Positions 16,878 through 24,330 of a DNA stretch of 64,000 nt are shown here, in pieces. The position numbers and the translations under genes were made by a program. Within the stretch, counting starts at the first letter, position 1. The number at the start of each line of letters is the position of its first letter. This stretch comes from CAYLLT01 sp964384465. Its GTDB lineage: Bacteria; Planctomycetota; Phycisphaerae; UBA1845; PWPN01. A model generated the notes under the pieces. It was not told where the DNA came from, searched no databases, and worked only from the letters and a program-made list of their open reading frames with translations. The DNA lies in NCBI GenBank assembly GCA_964384465.1, contig CAYLLT010000011.1, forward strand, positions 1 to 64,000, given 5' to 3'.

Positions 16878-16993
16878 GAGCGTGCGTGAGATGGCTTTTC
16901 AGAGCCGCGCCCGTAAGGAAGCGGGCCGCAGAGAACCGCTCCCTCACGGTCGCGGCTCGGATAGTTCGACCGCTTCTCACACACCCTCTGAGA
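16873..16993. repeat. Stop-codon-associated palindromic element, copy 2
   Basis: The central arms have the same GAGCCGCG...AAGCG and CGCTCCC...CGCGGCTC sequence as copy 1. The outer region is CTGAGAGCGTGCGTGAGA on the left and TTCTCACACACCCTCTGAGA on the right, which can pair imperfectly. The left end overlaps the hemB stop codon (16875-16877). Confidence 0.9.
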
Positions 16994-17153
16994 CACATCG
17001 TAAGTCGCAAGCGGTGCCTGATGGTGTGGGAGCGTCCCGCACCGTCCTATGCGGTTCGCCCACTTGTTACAAACCCTTTACAAGCGGGGCCGGAAACCTG
17101 GTGTATACTGAGGGTGAAGCTGTGGTCCTGTCATTTCTCAGGAGGTTGTGCCC

Positions 17154-18347
17154 ATGTCGAGTTGGAATCGTTGGAACGGTCTGTCTGTCAACTTTACCGG
17201 TGTGATGGCGATTGCGGCGGCCTTCGCGCCGACCGGTGTGGCGCAGGCCGTACCGGCTACTCGCCCCGCGGCGGCACAGACGCAGCCGGCCGGGCCGGCG
17301 CCGAAGATTCACTGCGAGAAGCCGATTTACGAATTCCCCGATGCGTGGGGCGGCGAGAAGGTCGAGCACACGTTCATCATTCGCAACGACGGCAACGCGA
17401 CGCTGAAGATCCCTCCGGGTGGCGTCAAGCCGTCGTGCGGGTGCACGGTGGCCGGCAAATACGATGAGACGATTGAACCGGGCAAGGAGGGCAAAATTCC
17501 CGTGGCCTTGAACACCGCGCGGCAGAACGTACCGATTCTCAAGACGATTCACGTCCAGAGCAATGACCCGATCACCCCGGACCTGACGCTGACGCTCAAA
17601 GGCAACATCAAGATGCGGATCGGGATGGAGCCGGTCATCGGCGCGGCGTGGGGCCGGATCGGTCCGCAGTCGCCGGACAGCAAGACCATCAAGCTGACCA
17701 ACTCCACGCGCACGCCGATGAAGCTCCAGCCGATCCCGCTGAGCGAGGCCGAGCAGAAGATGTTCGCGTTCACCCTAAAGGAAATCGAGCCCGGCAAAGC
17801 GGCCGAGGTCGTGGTCAGCCTGAAGAAGCCGGTAAAAGAAGGATCGAGCTTCGCCAACCTGCGGTTCAACACGGGTATTACCGAAGAGCCGGAAGTGACC
17901 ATCCCGTGCAATGCGTTTGTGGCGCCGGCAGGAGAGCCGAACCAGCCGGTGCAGCAGCCTGTCGCCCAAAAGCCCACGACCTTTCCTGCGCGGGCGACAG
18001 GCCGGCGGGTTGAAGTCAGCCCGGCGGAAGTGACAGTGAACGCCGGCGACCGCCTGCAACGCAGTGTCGTCGCGATCCTCAATCATGGAGCGAAAAAGTT
18101 GAACGTCCTGAGCGTGAAATCGAGCAACGATCGGGTCCGCACGCAGTTCTATCCGGAGGTGGATGGGAAATCCTACAAGCTGCTGCTGAGCATCCCGCCC
18201 ATTTCCGACCAGGATCGGTACAAGGCGACCGGCCCGGATCAGGTGACGATCCGGACGGACGATGCCGAGTTCGGCGAAATTGTGATCCCCATCCGCGTGA
18301 GTGCGGTACAAGTGAAGCCGACGGACAAGTTGTCGCGCAGTCATTGA
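17154..18347 (+). CDS. Secreted DUF1573 protein
   Basis: The 397-residue protein has an N-terminal signal region (to about residue 35), then a DUF1573 Ig-like domain (about 55-145) beginning YEFPDAWGGEKVEHTF and containing the characteristic PSCGCTVAG. A second beta-rich region and a C-terminal Ig-like module (VEVSPAEVTVNAGDRL onward) follow. Function of DUF1573 proteins is not established; they are abundant as extracytoplasmic proteins in planctomycetes and Bacteroidetes. The start at 17154 has AGGAGG 9 bases upstream; the GTG at 17148 is less well placed. Confidence 0.8.
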   Translation: MSSWNRWNGLSVNFTGVMAIAAAFAPTGVAQAVPATRPAAAQTQPAGPAPKIHCEKPIYEFPDAWGGEKVEHTFIIRNDGNATLKIPPGGVKPSCGCTVAGKYDETIEPGKEGKIPVALNTARQNVPILKTIHVQSNDPITPDLTLTLKGNIKMRIGMEPVIGAAWGRIGPQSPDSKTIKLTNSTRTPMKLQPIPLSEAEQKMFAFTLKEIEPGKAAEVVVSLKKPVKEGSSFANLRFNTGITEEPEVTIPCNAFVAPAGEPNQPVQQPVAQKPTTFPARATGRRVEVSPAEVTVNAGDRLQRSVVAILNHGAKKLNVLSVKSSNDRVRTQFYPEVDGKSYKLLLSIPPISDQDRYKATGPDQVTIRTDDAEFGEIVIPIRVSAVQVKPTDKLSRSH

Positions 18348-18367
18348 AAGACTGCTTCGCAACCTCA

Positions 18368-18391
18368 CCGGCGAGACGCCGGTGCCACAAC
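18368..18391. repeat. GGCGAGACGCC-GGTGCCACAAC repeat (non-coding copy)
   Basis: This is the same unit as at 8597-8620, here in the spacer directly upstream of the Shine-Dalgarno of the HEWGTFT-type gene. The stem differs but base pairs (CCGGCG-AGA-CGCCGG), suggesting compensatory change in a folded repeat. Confidence 0.8.
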
Positions 18392-18403
18392 GGAGATTTA
18401 ATC

Positions 18404-19654
18404 ATGAATCGGACTGCATGGCTGTTACCGGGTTTTGCGCTATTGATTCCTGCGTCAGTGCAGGCGAGTGAGATCGTGGTGCACGAATGGGGGACGTTCA
18501 CGTCGCTCCAGAACGAGCGCGGGGAAGCGATCGGCGGGATCAATGTGGATACGGAACCACTGCCGGGGTTCGTGCACAATTTTGCGCTGGCCGTGCTGCC
18601 GAATGCCGCTCCATTGGGCGGGAAGGGGCTGTCCATAGGGGCGCCGCGGATGGATATCACGATGCGCCTGGAGACGCCGGTGATTTACTTTCATCTGCCG
18701 GCGAGGGCGGCGAAGCCGATGAAGCTTGATGCGCGCGTGCGTTTTCGTGGCGGGTGGTTGACGCAATTTTATCCGGATGCCGATGCGGAAATCGATGGAA
18801 CGGCCGTGGTAAAGCAGCCGAAGGGCCTGATAGGGGCGGCGACGGTTGGCGGGCTGGCATGGCGGGGGCTTCGGGTGGGGACTGCGGCGAGCGGGCCGAA
18901 GACGGAGAGCCACGTTTGGCTGGCGCCGCGTCGGGTGCAGGCGGATGCGGTGACGACGCAGAAGGGGCAGAGCGAACAGTACCTCTTTTATCGCGGGGTT
19001 GGGCATCTGGACGCGCCGCTGCGCGCGGTACGCACGAGTGCTGACACTCTCGATATTCGCAGCCAGATCGATGCGAAGGTTGTCAGCGCGTCGGCGCTGC
19101 GGATTCCACAGTTGTGGCTGGTGGACGTGCAGCTTGGGGGGCAGGTGGCGTTCCGATCCGTCGGTGCACGGAACGTGCAGGAGACGGGTGAAACGATCTC
19201 CGCACGATTCGAAAAGCACGATCACGCCGCTTCGAACCTGGCGAGCTTGAAGGCGGAGCTGCGCGGGGCCTTGGTGGCGGACGGGCTGTTCGAGGATGAG
19301 GCGGATGCGCTGCTGCGGACGTGGGAGGCGTCGTACTTCCAGCAGACCGGACAGCGACTCTTCTTCCTGGTGCCGCGTGCGTGGACGGATGCTTACCTGC
19401 CGCTGGAGTTCTCGGTGCCGAGCCGAATTCAGCGGACGATGGTCGGGCGGATCGAGCTGGTCACACCGCAGCAGCGCGAGGCGATGAAGCAACTGGCTGA
19501 GCTGCCTGGCGACGGGAAGGATAAGGAGATCGTGAAGCGACGAGGCGAACTTTACAAGCAACTGGGGCGGTTTGGCAATGCGATGCTCCTTGACGATCAG
19601 AGGCAGCGGCTGCGCGAGGGGCCGCCGAAGGAGCAGGCTTCGATACAGAAGTGA
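18404..19654 (+). CDS. Conserved secreted protein with HEWGTFT motif, unknown function
   Basis: The 416-residue product has a signal peptide (MNRTAWLLPGFALLIPASVQA) and directly after it EIVVHEWGTFTSLQ, a motif I associate with a family of uncharacterised secreted proteins in planctomycetes and related phyla. The body is beta-rich with VIYFHLPARAAKPM, RGGWLTQFYPDADAE and a C-terminal helical part (VTPQQREAMKQLAEL). No catalytic signature is evident. The start has GGAG 9 bases upstream; the longer ORF from 18344 begins within a repeat. Confidence 0.72.
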   Translation: MNRTAWLLPGFALLIPASVQASEIVVHEWGTFTSLQNERGEAIGGINVDTEPLPGFVHNFALAVLPNAAPLGGKGLSIGAPRMDITMRLETPVIYFHLPARAAKPMKLDARVRFRGGWLTQFYPDADAEIDGTAVVKQPKGLIGAATVGGLAWRGLRVGTAASGPKTESHVWLAPRRVQADAVTTQKGQSEQYLFYRGVGHLDAPLRAVRTSADTLDIRSQIDAKVVSASALRIPQLWLVDVQLGGQVAFRSVGARNVQETGETISARFEKHDHAASNLASLKAELRGALVADGLFEDEADALLRTWEASYFQQTGQRLFFLVPRAWTDAYLPLEFSVPSRIQRTMVGRIELVTPQQREAMKQLAELPGDGKDKEIVKRRGELYKQLGRFGNAMLLDDQRQRLREGPPKEQASIQK

Positions 19655-19660
19655 TCGGAG

Positions 19661-19666
19661 TATAAT
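19661..19666 (+). promoter_or_regulatory. Possible -10 box of the two-component operon
   Basis: TATAAT lies 29 bp upstream of the response regulator ATG, just after the preceding stop codon. No convincing -35 box is present 16-18 bases upstream, so this is a weak call. Confidence 0.35.
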
Positions 19667-19694
19667 AGCCGTGAGATTTATGGCGGACTGATTC

Positions 19695-20423
19695 ATGAAG
19701 CCGCGGCGCATTCTGATCGTCGAAGATGATTCGGCCATTCGCCGGGGCATCGTGGACGCGCTGCAATTTGAAGGCTATACGCCGCTCGAGGCCGCCGACG
19801 GACGGCGCGGGCTGGATATGGCCGTGGGCGTCGATTGCGATTTGATCCTGCTGGACCTGGTGCTGCCGGGCGGCGATGGGCTGGACATTCTGCGGCAGGT
19901 GCGGGCCGTGCGTCCGACGCTGCCGATCATCATCATGACCGCGCGGGGGGAGGAAGCCGATCGCGTGCGGGGCCTTCAGCTCGGCGCGGACGACTACGTG
20001 GTCAAGCCGTTCAGCGTCAAAGAGCTGATGGCCCGCGTGGAGGCGGTGCTGCGACGATCGGCCGAACGGCCCACCGACGTGCGCGAAGTGCGATTTGCCG
20101 GTGGTGTCGCGGACCTGGCGCGATGCGAGATCCGCCTGAACGACGGCAAACGAACCGAGCTTTCCGAACGCGAGACGGAACTCCTGCGCTACCTGGCGGC
20201 GAACGGCGGCCGGGTCATCTCGCGCGAAGAAATCCTGACCCGCGTGTGGCGGCTGGACCCGCGCGGCGTCGAGACGCGGACCATCGACATGCACGTCGCC
20301 CGCTTGCGTGAAAAGATGCGCGATGATCCGGAACAGCCGTTTATCCTGCTGACCGTGCGCGGGAAGGGTTATCGGTTTTCGGCTCGACCTGGCTCGCCGG
20401 AGCCCGGCGCCGAGGAGACATGA
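19695..20423 (+). CDS. OmpR/PhoB-family response regulator
   Basis: This is a 242-residue two-domain regulator. The receiver domain (residues 5-118) carries acidic residues in VEDD, the phosphoacceptor Asp in ILLDLVLPGGDG, Thr in IIMTARG and Lys in DYVVKPFS. A trans_reg_C winged helix (about 135-230) contains LSERETELLRYLAANGG, VWRLDPRGVETRTIDMHVAR and VRGKGYRF. The stop overlaps the start of the kinase gene by 4 bp (ATGA), so the two are translationally coupled. Target genes are not known. Confidence 0.93.
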   Translation: MKPRRILIVEDDSAIRRGIVDALQFEGYTPLEAADGRRGLDMAVGVDCDLILLDLVLPGGDGLDILRQVRAVRPTLPIIIMTARGEEADRVRGLQLGADDYVVKPFSVKELMARVEAVLRRSAERPTDVREVRFAGGVADLARCEIRLNDGKRTELSERETELLRYLAANGGRVISREEILTRVWRLDPRGVETRTIDMHVARLREKMRDDPEQPFILLTVRGKGYRFSARPGSPEPGAEET

Positions 20424-22168
20424 TGAGGCGGCCGTGGCATGTGGGTGTGGTCTTCGGGGTGTGCCTGGCGGTGGTGCTGGCCGCGATGGGGTGGATCAGC
20501 CTGAAGGTGGTCCAGCTCGATCGGGCGGAAGTGCTGGCCCGCCGCCAGGCAAGACTTGAAGAGAATGTGCGGCTCGCGCTGTGGCGGATGGAGTCGTTGC
20601 TGGCGCCGCTGATCGCGCAGGAGAGCGCGCGGCCTTATTTTGCTTACACGCCGTTTTATCCCGCCGAGCGGGCGTACACGCGGATGTTCGCGGAGATTCA
20701 GCCGAACGAGGTGCGGCTGCCTTCGCCGCTGCTCATCATGACGCCGCCACACGTGCTGGTTCATTTTCAAATCGAGCCGGATGGCAAAATCGGTTCGCCG
20801 CAGGCGCCCGGATCGGGGATGCGCGAGACGGCGGAGCGCGGGTACACCACGCATGCGCGTATCGAACTCGCAGAGGGGCAACTGTCGCGTCTGCAATCGA
20901 GATTGGACCAGGGGAGGTTATGGTCCACGCTGCCGCTCGGCGGCATGGCGGCGACGATGCCGAACACGGGCGGGATCCTGGCGAATGCGTCTCTGCCGCA
21001 GCCGGTGCGCAGCTCGGTCGAGGGAAGTAAGCGCGAAGCGGCTGCGTCGGCGGCACTGCGGAGCTGGACGAGTCCCGGAAGCTGCGAGATTTGCCCGGAT
21101 GTGCGGCAGGGGATGATGCGGCCGATGTGGGTTCAGGACGCGCTGATCCTGGCCCGGCGCGTGTCCGTGGATCGGAAAGAGTATATACAGGGGTGCGAAC
21201 TGGATTGGCCGGAGATCCGGCAGTTGCTGATCGCGGACGTGACGGACCTGCTGCCGCAGGCGGACTTGCGGCCGGTGGCTGCGGGTTCCGGCGAGAAGCA
21301 GGCGCGGATGCTGGCGGCGCTGCCGGTGCAATTGATCGCGGGGGATGCGCCGGTCGAGTCGGCCGCGGAGGTGTCGCCGATTCGTATCTCGTTGATGATG
21401 GCGTGGGTCTGTGTGCTGGTGGCGGCGACGGCGGTGGGCGTGCTGCTGCGCGGGGCGGTGGGGCTGAGTGAACGGCGCGGGGCGTTCGTATCGGCAGTGA
21501 CGCACGAGCTGCGCACGCCGTTAACGAGCTTGCGCATGTATACGGAGATGCTTGCGGAGGGAATGTTGCCTGACGAGAAGAAACGGGCCGAATATGTGAA
21601 CACGCTGCGCGTTGAAGCCGATCGTCTGGCCCACCTGGTGGAGAATGTTCTCTCCTACTCGCGGCTGGAGCGCAATCGCGCGGGCGGACAGATGGTCACG
21701 CTGCCGCTCTCGGAGCTGATCGCCCAGGTTCAGCCGCGACTGAGTCAGCGTGCCGAGCAGGCGGGTTTGTCGCTCATGGTGCCCGCCGCGGCCGACACGG
21801 CCGGTGTCAGCGTGCGAGCGGATGCGTCGGCCGTCGAGCAGATTCTGTTCAACCTGGTGGACAACGCCTGCAAATATGCCGCCGACGCCTCGGAGCGAAC
21901 GATCCACGTCGGGTGCGAACACGTGGACAGCCGCGTCGCGATTCACGTGCGCGACCACGGCCCCGGTGTCAGCCCGCGCGAGGCCCGCAAATTATTCCGA
22001 CCGTTCAGCAAATCGGCCCGCGATGCCGCCAACTCGGCGCCGGGCGTGGGGCTGGGCCTGGCGCTCAGCCGGCGGCTCGCCCGCGATATGGGCGGCGACC
22101 TGCGCCTGGATGGAGCGGCACATGCCGGCGCCTGCTTCGTGCTCATATTGCGTTGCGGGGACTCATAG
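20420..22168 (+). CDS. Membrane sensor histidine kinase
   Basis: The 582-residue kinase has one membrane helix at about 8-30, a roughly 290-residue extracytoplasmic sensor region, a second helix at about 322-343 (LMMAWVCVLVAATAVGVLL), and then HisKA and HATPase_c domains. The phospho-accepting His is in AVTHELRTPL (about residue 361). The N box is NLVDNACKYA, and the G boxes are DHGPGVS and GVGLGLAL. The sensor region matches no fold I recognise and contains SCEICPD, a CxxC pair near residues 221-224 that could respond to redox state or bind metal (inference). Co-transcribed with the preceding response regulator. Confidence 0.92.
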   Translation: MMRRPWHVGVVFGVCLAVVLAAMGWISLKVVQLDRAEVLARRQARLEENVRLALWRMESLLAPLIAQESARPYFAYTPFYPAERAYTRMFAEIQPNEVRLPSPLLIMTPPHVLVHFQIEPDGKIGSPQAPGSGMRETAERGYTTHARIELAEGQLSRLQSRLDQGRLWSTLPLGGMAATMPNTGGILANASLPQPVRSSVEGSKREAAASAALRSWTSPGSCEICPDVRQGMMRPMWVQDALILARRVSVDRKEYIQGCELDWPEIRQLLIADVTDLLPQADLRPVAAGSGEKQARMLAALPVQLIAGDAPVESAAEVSPIRISLMMAWVCVLVAATAVGVLLRGAVGLSERRGAFVSAVTHELRTPLTSLRMYTEMLAEGMLPDEKKRAEYVNTLRVEADRLAHLVENVLSYSRLERNRAGGQMVTLPLSELIAQVQPRLSQRAEQAGLSLMVPAAADTAGVSVRADASAVEQILFNLVDNACKYAADASERTIHVGCEHVDSRVAIHVRDHGPGVSPREARKLFRPFSKSARDAANSAPGVGLGLALSRRLARDMGGDLRLDGAAHAGACFVLILRCGDS

Positions 22169-22314
22169 CATTCAAGCCTATTCTGTATTGCGGATTTCGG
22201 ATTGCGAATTGCGGATTGAAGAACAACGGACGGGGTGGCGGGTGTGGCGATGAAGCCAGCCTGGCCGAAAGCGATTCTCGTTGGCCTTAACCGCAGCCGT
22301 CCGGGTTTCCGGTC

Positions 22315-22343
22315 TTGACGCATGGGCATGAAAGTAGTATAAT
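22315..22343 (+). promoter_or_regulatory. Sigma-70-type promoter of the vapBC pair, leaderless
   Basis: TTGACG (22315-22320), a 17-bp spacer and TATAAT (22338-22343) form a near-consensus promoter. The antitoxin ATG at 22350 lies 7 bases after the -10 box, where transcription would start, and no Shine-Dalgarno fits. The mRNA is therefore probably leaderless. Confidence 0.7.
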
Positions 22344-22349
22344 GATGTT

Positions 22350-22565
22350 ATGAAATCACATATCAGTGCTACTATTGAAGAGGAGTTGGTCCAGGCCCTG
22401 CACAGGATCCGCCGGAGGGATCGGCGCTCGCTCAGCAACGTGCTGGAGGCGGCGGTGGCGGAATACGTGGAGAAGCGGAGCGGCGGCGAACAGATCGTGA
22501 CCTCGCCCGGCACGTTCGCCGGCAGCTTCTCGCGCCGGGAGACCCATGCCAAAACTCGCCGGTAG
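22350..22565 (+). CDS. Ribbon-helix-helix antitoxin (VapB-like)
   Basis: The 71-residue protein begins SHISATIEEELVQALHRI, followed by RRSLSNVLEAAVAEYVEKRS: a beta strand and two helices as in CopG/MetJ-type DNA-binding antitoxins. A disordered C-terminal tail would bind the toxin. It overlaps the PIN-domain toxin gene by 20 bp. Such antitoxins usually repress their own promoter, here the near-consensus promoter at 22315-22343. Confidence 0.78.
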   Translation: MKSHISATIEEELVQALHRIRRRDRRSLSNVLEAAVAEYVEKRSGGEQIVTSPGTFAGSFSRRETHAKTRR

Positions 22566-22995
22566 GTGTCTGCTGGACACCAACGTCCTGATCTATGCGA
22601 CCACCCGCGATGACCCGCGGCACGTTGCGGCCATGGAGCTGTTCGAACGGGCGCGGGCGGAGGAATTCGACGCGATCATTTCGGTCCAGAATCTGGCCGA
22701 GATGTATCCCAACCTGACCGGCCCCAAGCGAAAGCCTCCCGACCCGCCGGCGCTGGCCCGGCGCAAAATCGAGTCGATCGCCGGCCTTCGATTCGTGGAG
22801 GTCCTGCCGGTGACCGAAGCGGTCCTGCTGGCGGCGCTGGAGCTCTGCGAGCGGCACGGTACGACCCGGCAGGACTATTTTGACATGCAACTGGCGGCCG
22901 CCATGCGGGCCAACCAGGTGCCGACATTGCTGACGGAGAACACGGCGGACTTCCCGAGGATCGAAGGCATCCGGGTGATCGACCCGTTCAAGTGA
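22546..22995 (+). CDS. vapC: PIN-domain toxin ribonuclease (VapC-like)
   Basis: The 149-residue PIN protein has the expected acidic residues: Asp in CLLDTNVLIYA, Glu in QNLAEMYPN, Asp in TTRQDYFDMQLAAAM and Asp in LLTENTADFPRI. VapC toxins are Mg-dependent endoribonucleases that stop translation by cutting tRNA or rRNA. It pairs with the overlapping antitoxin gene. Its stop is 2 bp from the EF-G-like remnant. Confidence 0.88.
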   Translation: MPKLAGRCLLDTNVLIYATTRDDPRHVAAMELFERARAEEFDAIISVQNLAEMYPNLTGPKRKPPDPPALARRKIESIAGLRFVEVLPVTEAVLLAALELCERHGTTRQDYFDMQLAAAMRANQVPTLLTENTADFPRIEGIRVIDPFK

Positions 22996-22997
22996 GC

Positions 22998-23151
22998 GTC
23001 CTGGAGGCTCACGTCTCGCTCAAAAGAAATGTTCGGCTACGCCACCGAACTGCGAAGCCTCACCCAAGGCCGCGGCACTTGGACGATGGAACCTTCACCC
23101 TACGCGATCGTCCCGGCGCAAATCGCCGAATCGATCCTCGGCACGAGATAA
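22998..23151 (+). pseudogene. Remnant of elongation factor G C-terminus (domain V), frameshifted
   Basis: Reading through one shift gives LEAHVSLK then EMFGYATELRSLTQGRGTW and TMEPSPYAIVPAQIAES before a TAA at 23149-23151. This is the conserved C-terminal end of EF-G (typically EMFGYATDLRS followed by TQGRGTYTMEF). One extra A in the CTCAAAAGAAATG run (about 23011-23023) breaks the frame. Only about 50 codons of homology are present and there is no upstream EF-G sequence, so this is a fragment brought in by recombination or left by a deletion. Confidence 0.8.
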
Positions 23152-23229
23152 TCAGTGATGTCCCTTTTTCATCCTTCACGGAATCCACGAAAGGCGATTT
23201 ACGTCCTATTGGGAACTCTCCATAGTGAA

Positions 23230-23994
23230 ATGAGAAAGATGCGGGTTAAGCGACATAAATGGGCATACATCAGTTTAGCAGTGCTCGCGATTAGTTTCAC
23301 GGTCTGGCTGGTTGATCGATACTGGATTCGCGGAGACGTTACCCTTTTCGAAACACCCGGGTGGCGAACTACGGGACAACTGCTTCTTCGTCTCGATAAG
23401 CCGGGGAGTGACATTCTATTGCTCGCGCTACAGGCGGACGCGCCCGATCCTGCCTTGCCCAAAGAGCTTGTGAGCGTAGCTCCGGAATCCGTGATCTACC
23501 GGTACAACCGGGCCAGAGACACACTGGATCCCGTCGGAAAGGAGGTATGGGAGAATGCCTCCGGGCCAGTTAGTGTGAGCTTAGAACAGTACCGTCCTAG
23601 CAACCCGAAAGGGGGTATTGGAATCGACACTAGAGAACTCATTTTGGAAAAAAGAGGGCAGATGGTTCCAACCGCTGGCAAGGCGGCACTGTGCATTGAA
23701 GCGCCTTCACAAAAAAGCGATTTCGCTGCAGTGTTGTCCGCCGCCCGACGAAAGGGGAAGCCATTTATTCCCTTCCTCAGCGGGCCTTATGGCGTCGGTC
23801 AGCACTATCACCAAATATTTTCGCTGCCGGATCTCGAGGCGATCGGCAGACCCGTCCGTCTTCCCTTGAAAGCGGATATCTCCGCTATCCAGATGATGTG
23901 GGCCCCGGAAAGACGTTACGTTGTTTACACCGACTTATTTTTTACTCAACTCTGCATCGTCCCCGTCGATGTTCTAGGAATGGAAAAGCCATGA
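23230..23994 (+). CDS. Orphan membrane-anchored protein of unknown function
   Basis: The protein has about 254 residues with a basic N-terminus (MRKMRVKRHKWAY), one transmembrane helix (ISLAVLAISFTVWLVDRYW) and a beta-rich extracytoplasmic part. The base composition is visibly more AT-rich than in neighbouring genes, and it sits between an EF-G remnant and a transposase remnant, which suggests transfer. In-frame ATGs at 23155, 23230 and 23239 are all possible; I favour 23230 because the helix then follows a short basic leader. No family recognised. Confidence 0.55.
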   Translation: MRKMRVKRHKWAYISLAVLAISFTVWLVDRYWIRGDVTLFETPGWRTTGQLLLRLDKPGSDILLLALQADAPDPALPKELVSVAPESVIYRYNRARDTLDPVGKEVWENASGPVSVSLEQYRPSNPKGGIGIDTRELILEKRGQMVPTAGKAALCIEAPSQKSDFAAVLSAARRKGKPFIPFLSGPYGVGQHYHQIFSLPDLEAIGRPVRLPLKADISAIQMMWAPERRYVVYTDLFFTQLCIVPVDVLGMEKP

Positions 23995-24127
23995 GTCAGA
24001 AAGGCATGCAGCTAATTAAGGAAGTTTTGTAAGTTGTTTTACTCCATATACTTATAAAGCTTGCGCGAAGCATGGCCTCCTGCGATGATGTTGTTGCGAC
24101 ACAACCATTACCGAAAGGAGGCCACGG

Positions 24128-24317
24128 ATGGCCAATCTTACGCGCTGGAAGCGTCAACTCAAGAGCAGTCTGCTGGTTAATTCCGCTCTCTGTGAAACCC
24201 TCGCGCCCGCCGCCATCGAGGATTCGTACCGCCGGGCACAAACACGTGTGGCGCGAATCGTTCTGGTCGCCATCGCTGACAGTGATCACGTTCCCGTTCC
24301 AGGTGCACAACTTGTAA
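24128..24317 (+). pseudogene. Frameshifted N-terminal fragment of a transposase
   Basis: After a strong Shine-Dalgarno (AGGAGG, 7 bases before ATG) the frame reads MANLTRWKRQLKSSLLVNSA and APAAIEDSYRRA. In a second frame the sequence continues HKHVWRESFWSPSLTVITF and FQVHNL before a stop. The second part resembles the start of DDE transposases of IS4-like type (the WRxxxFxPxxTxxxFLxQVL region). The frame break (about 24230) and loss of the rest mark it as a relic. The exact IS family is uncertain. Confidence 0.55.
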
Positions 24318-24330
24318 ACCCGGAACCGGA

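Noticed and set aside
17077..17109. Sigma-70 promoter before the DUF1573 gene
   Set aside because: TTTACA and TATACT are present but 21 bp apart, outside the usual 16-18 bp range.
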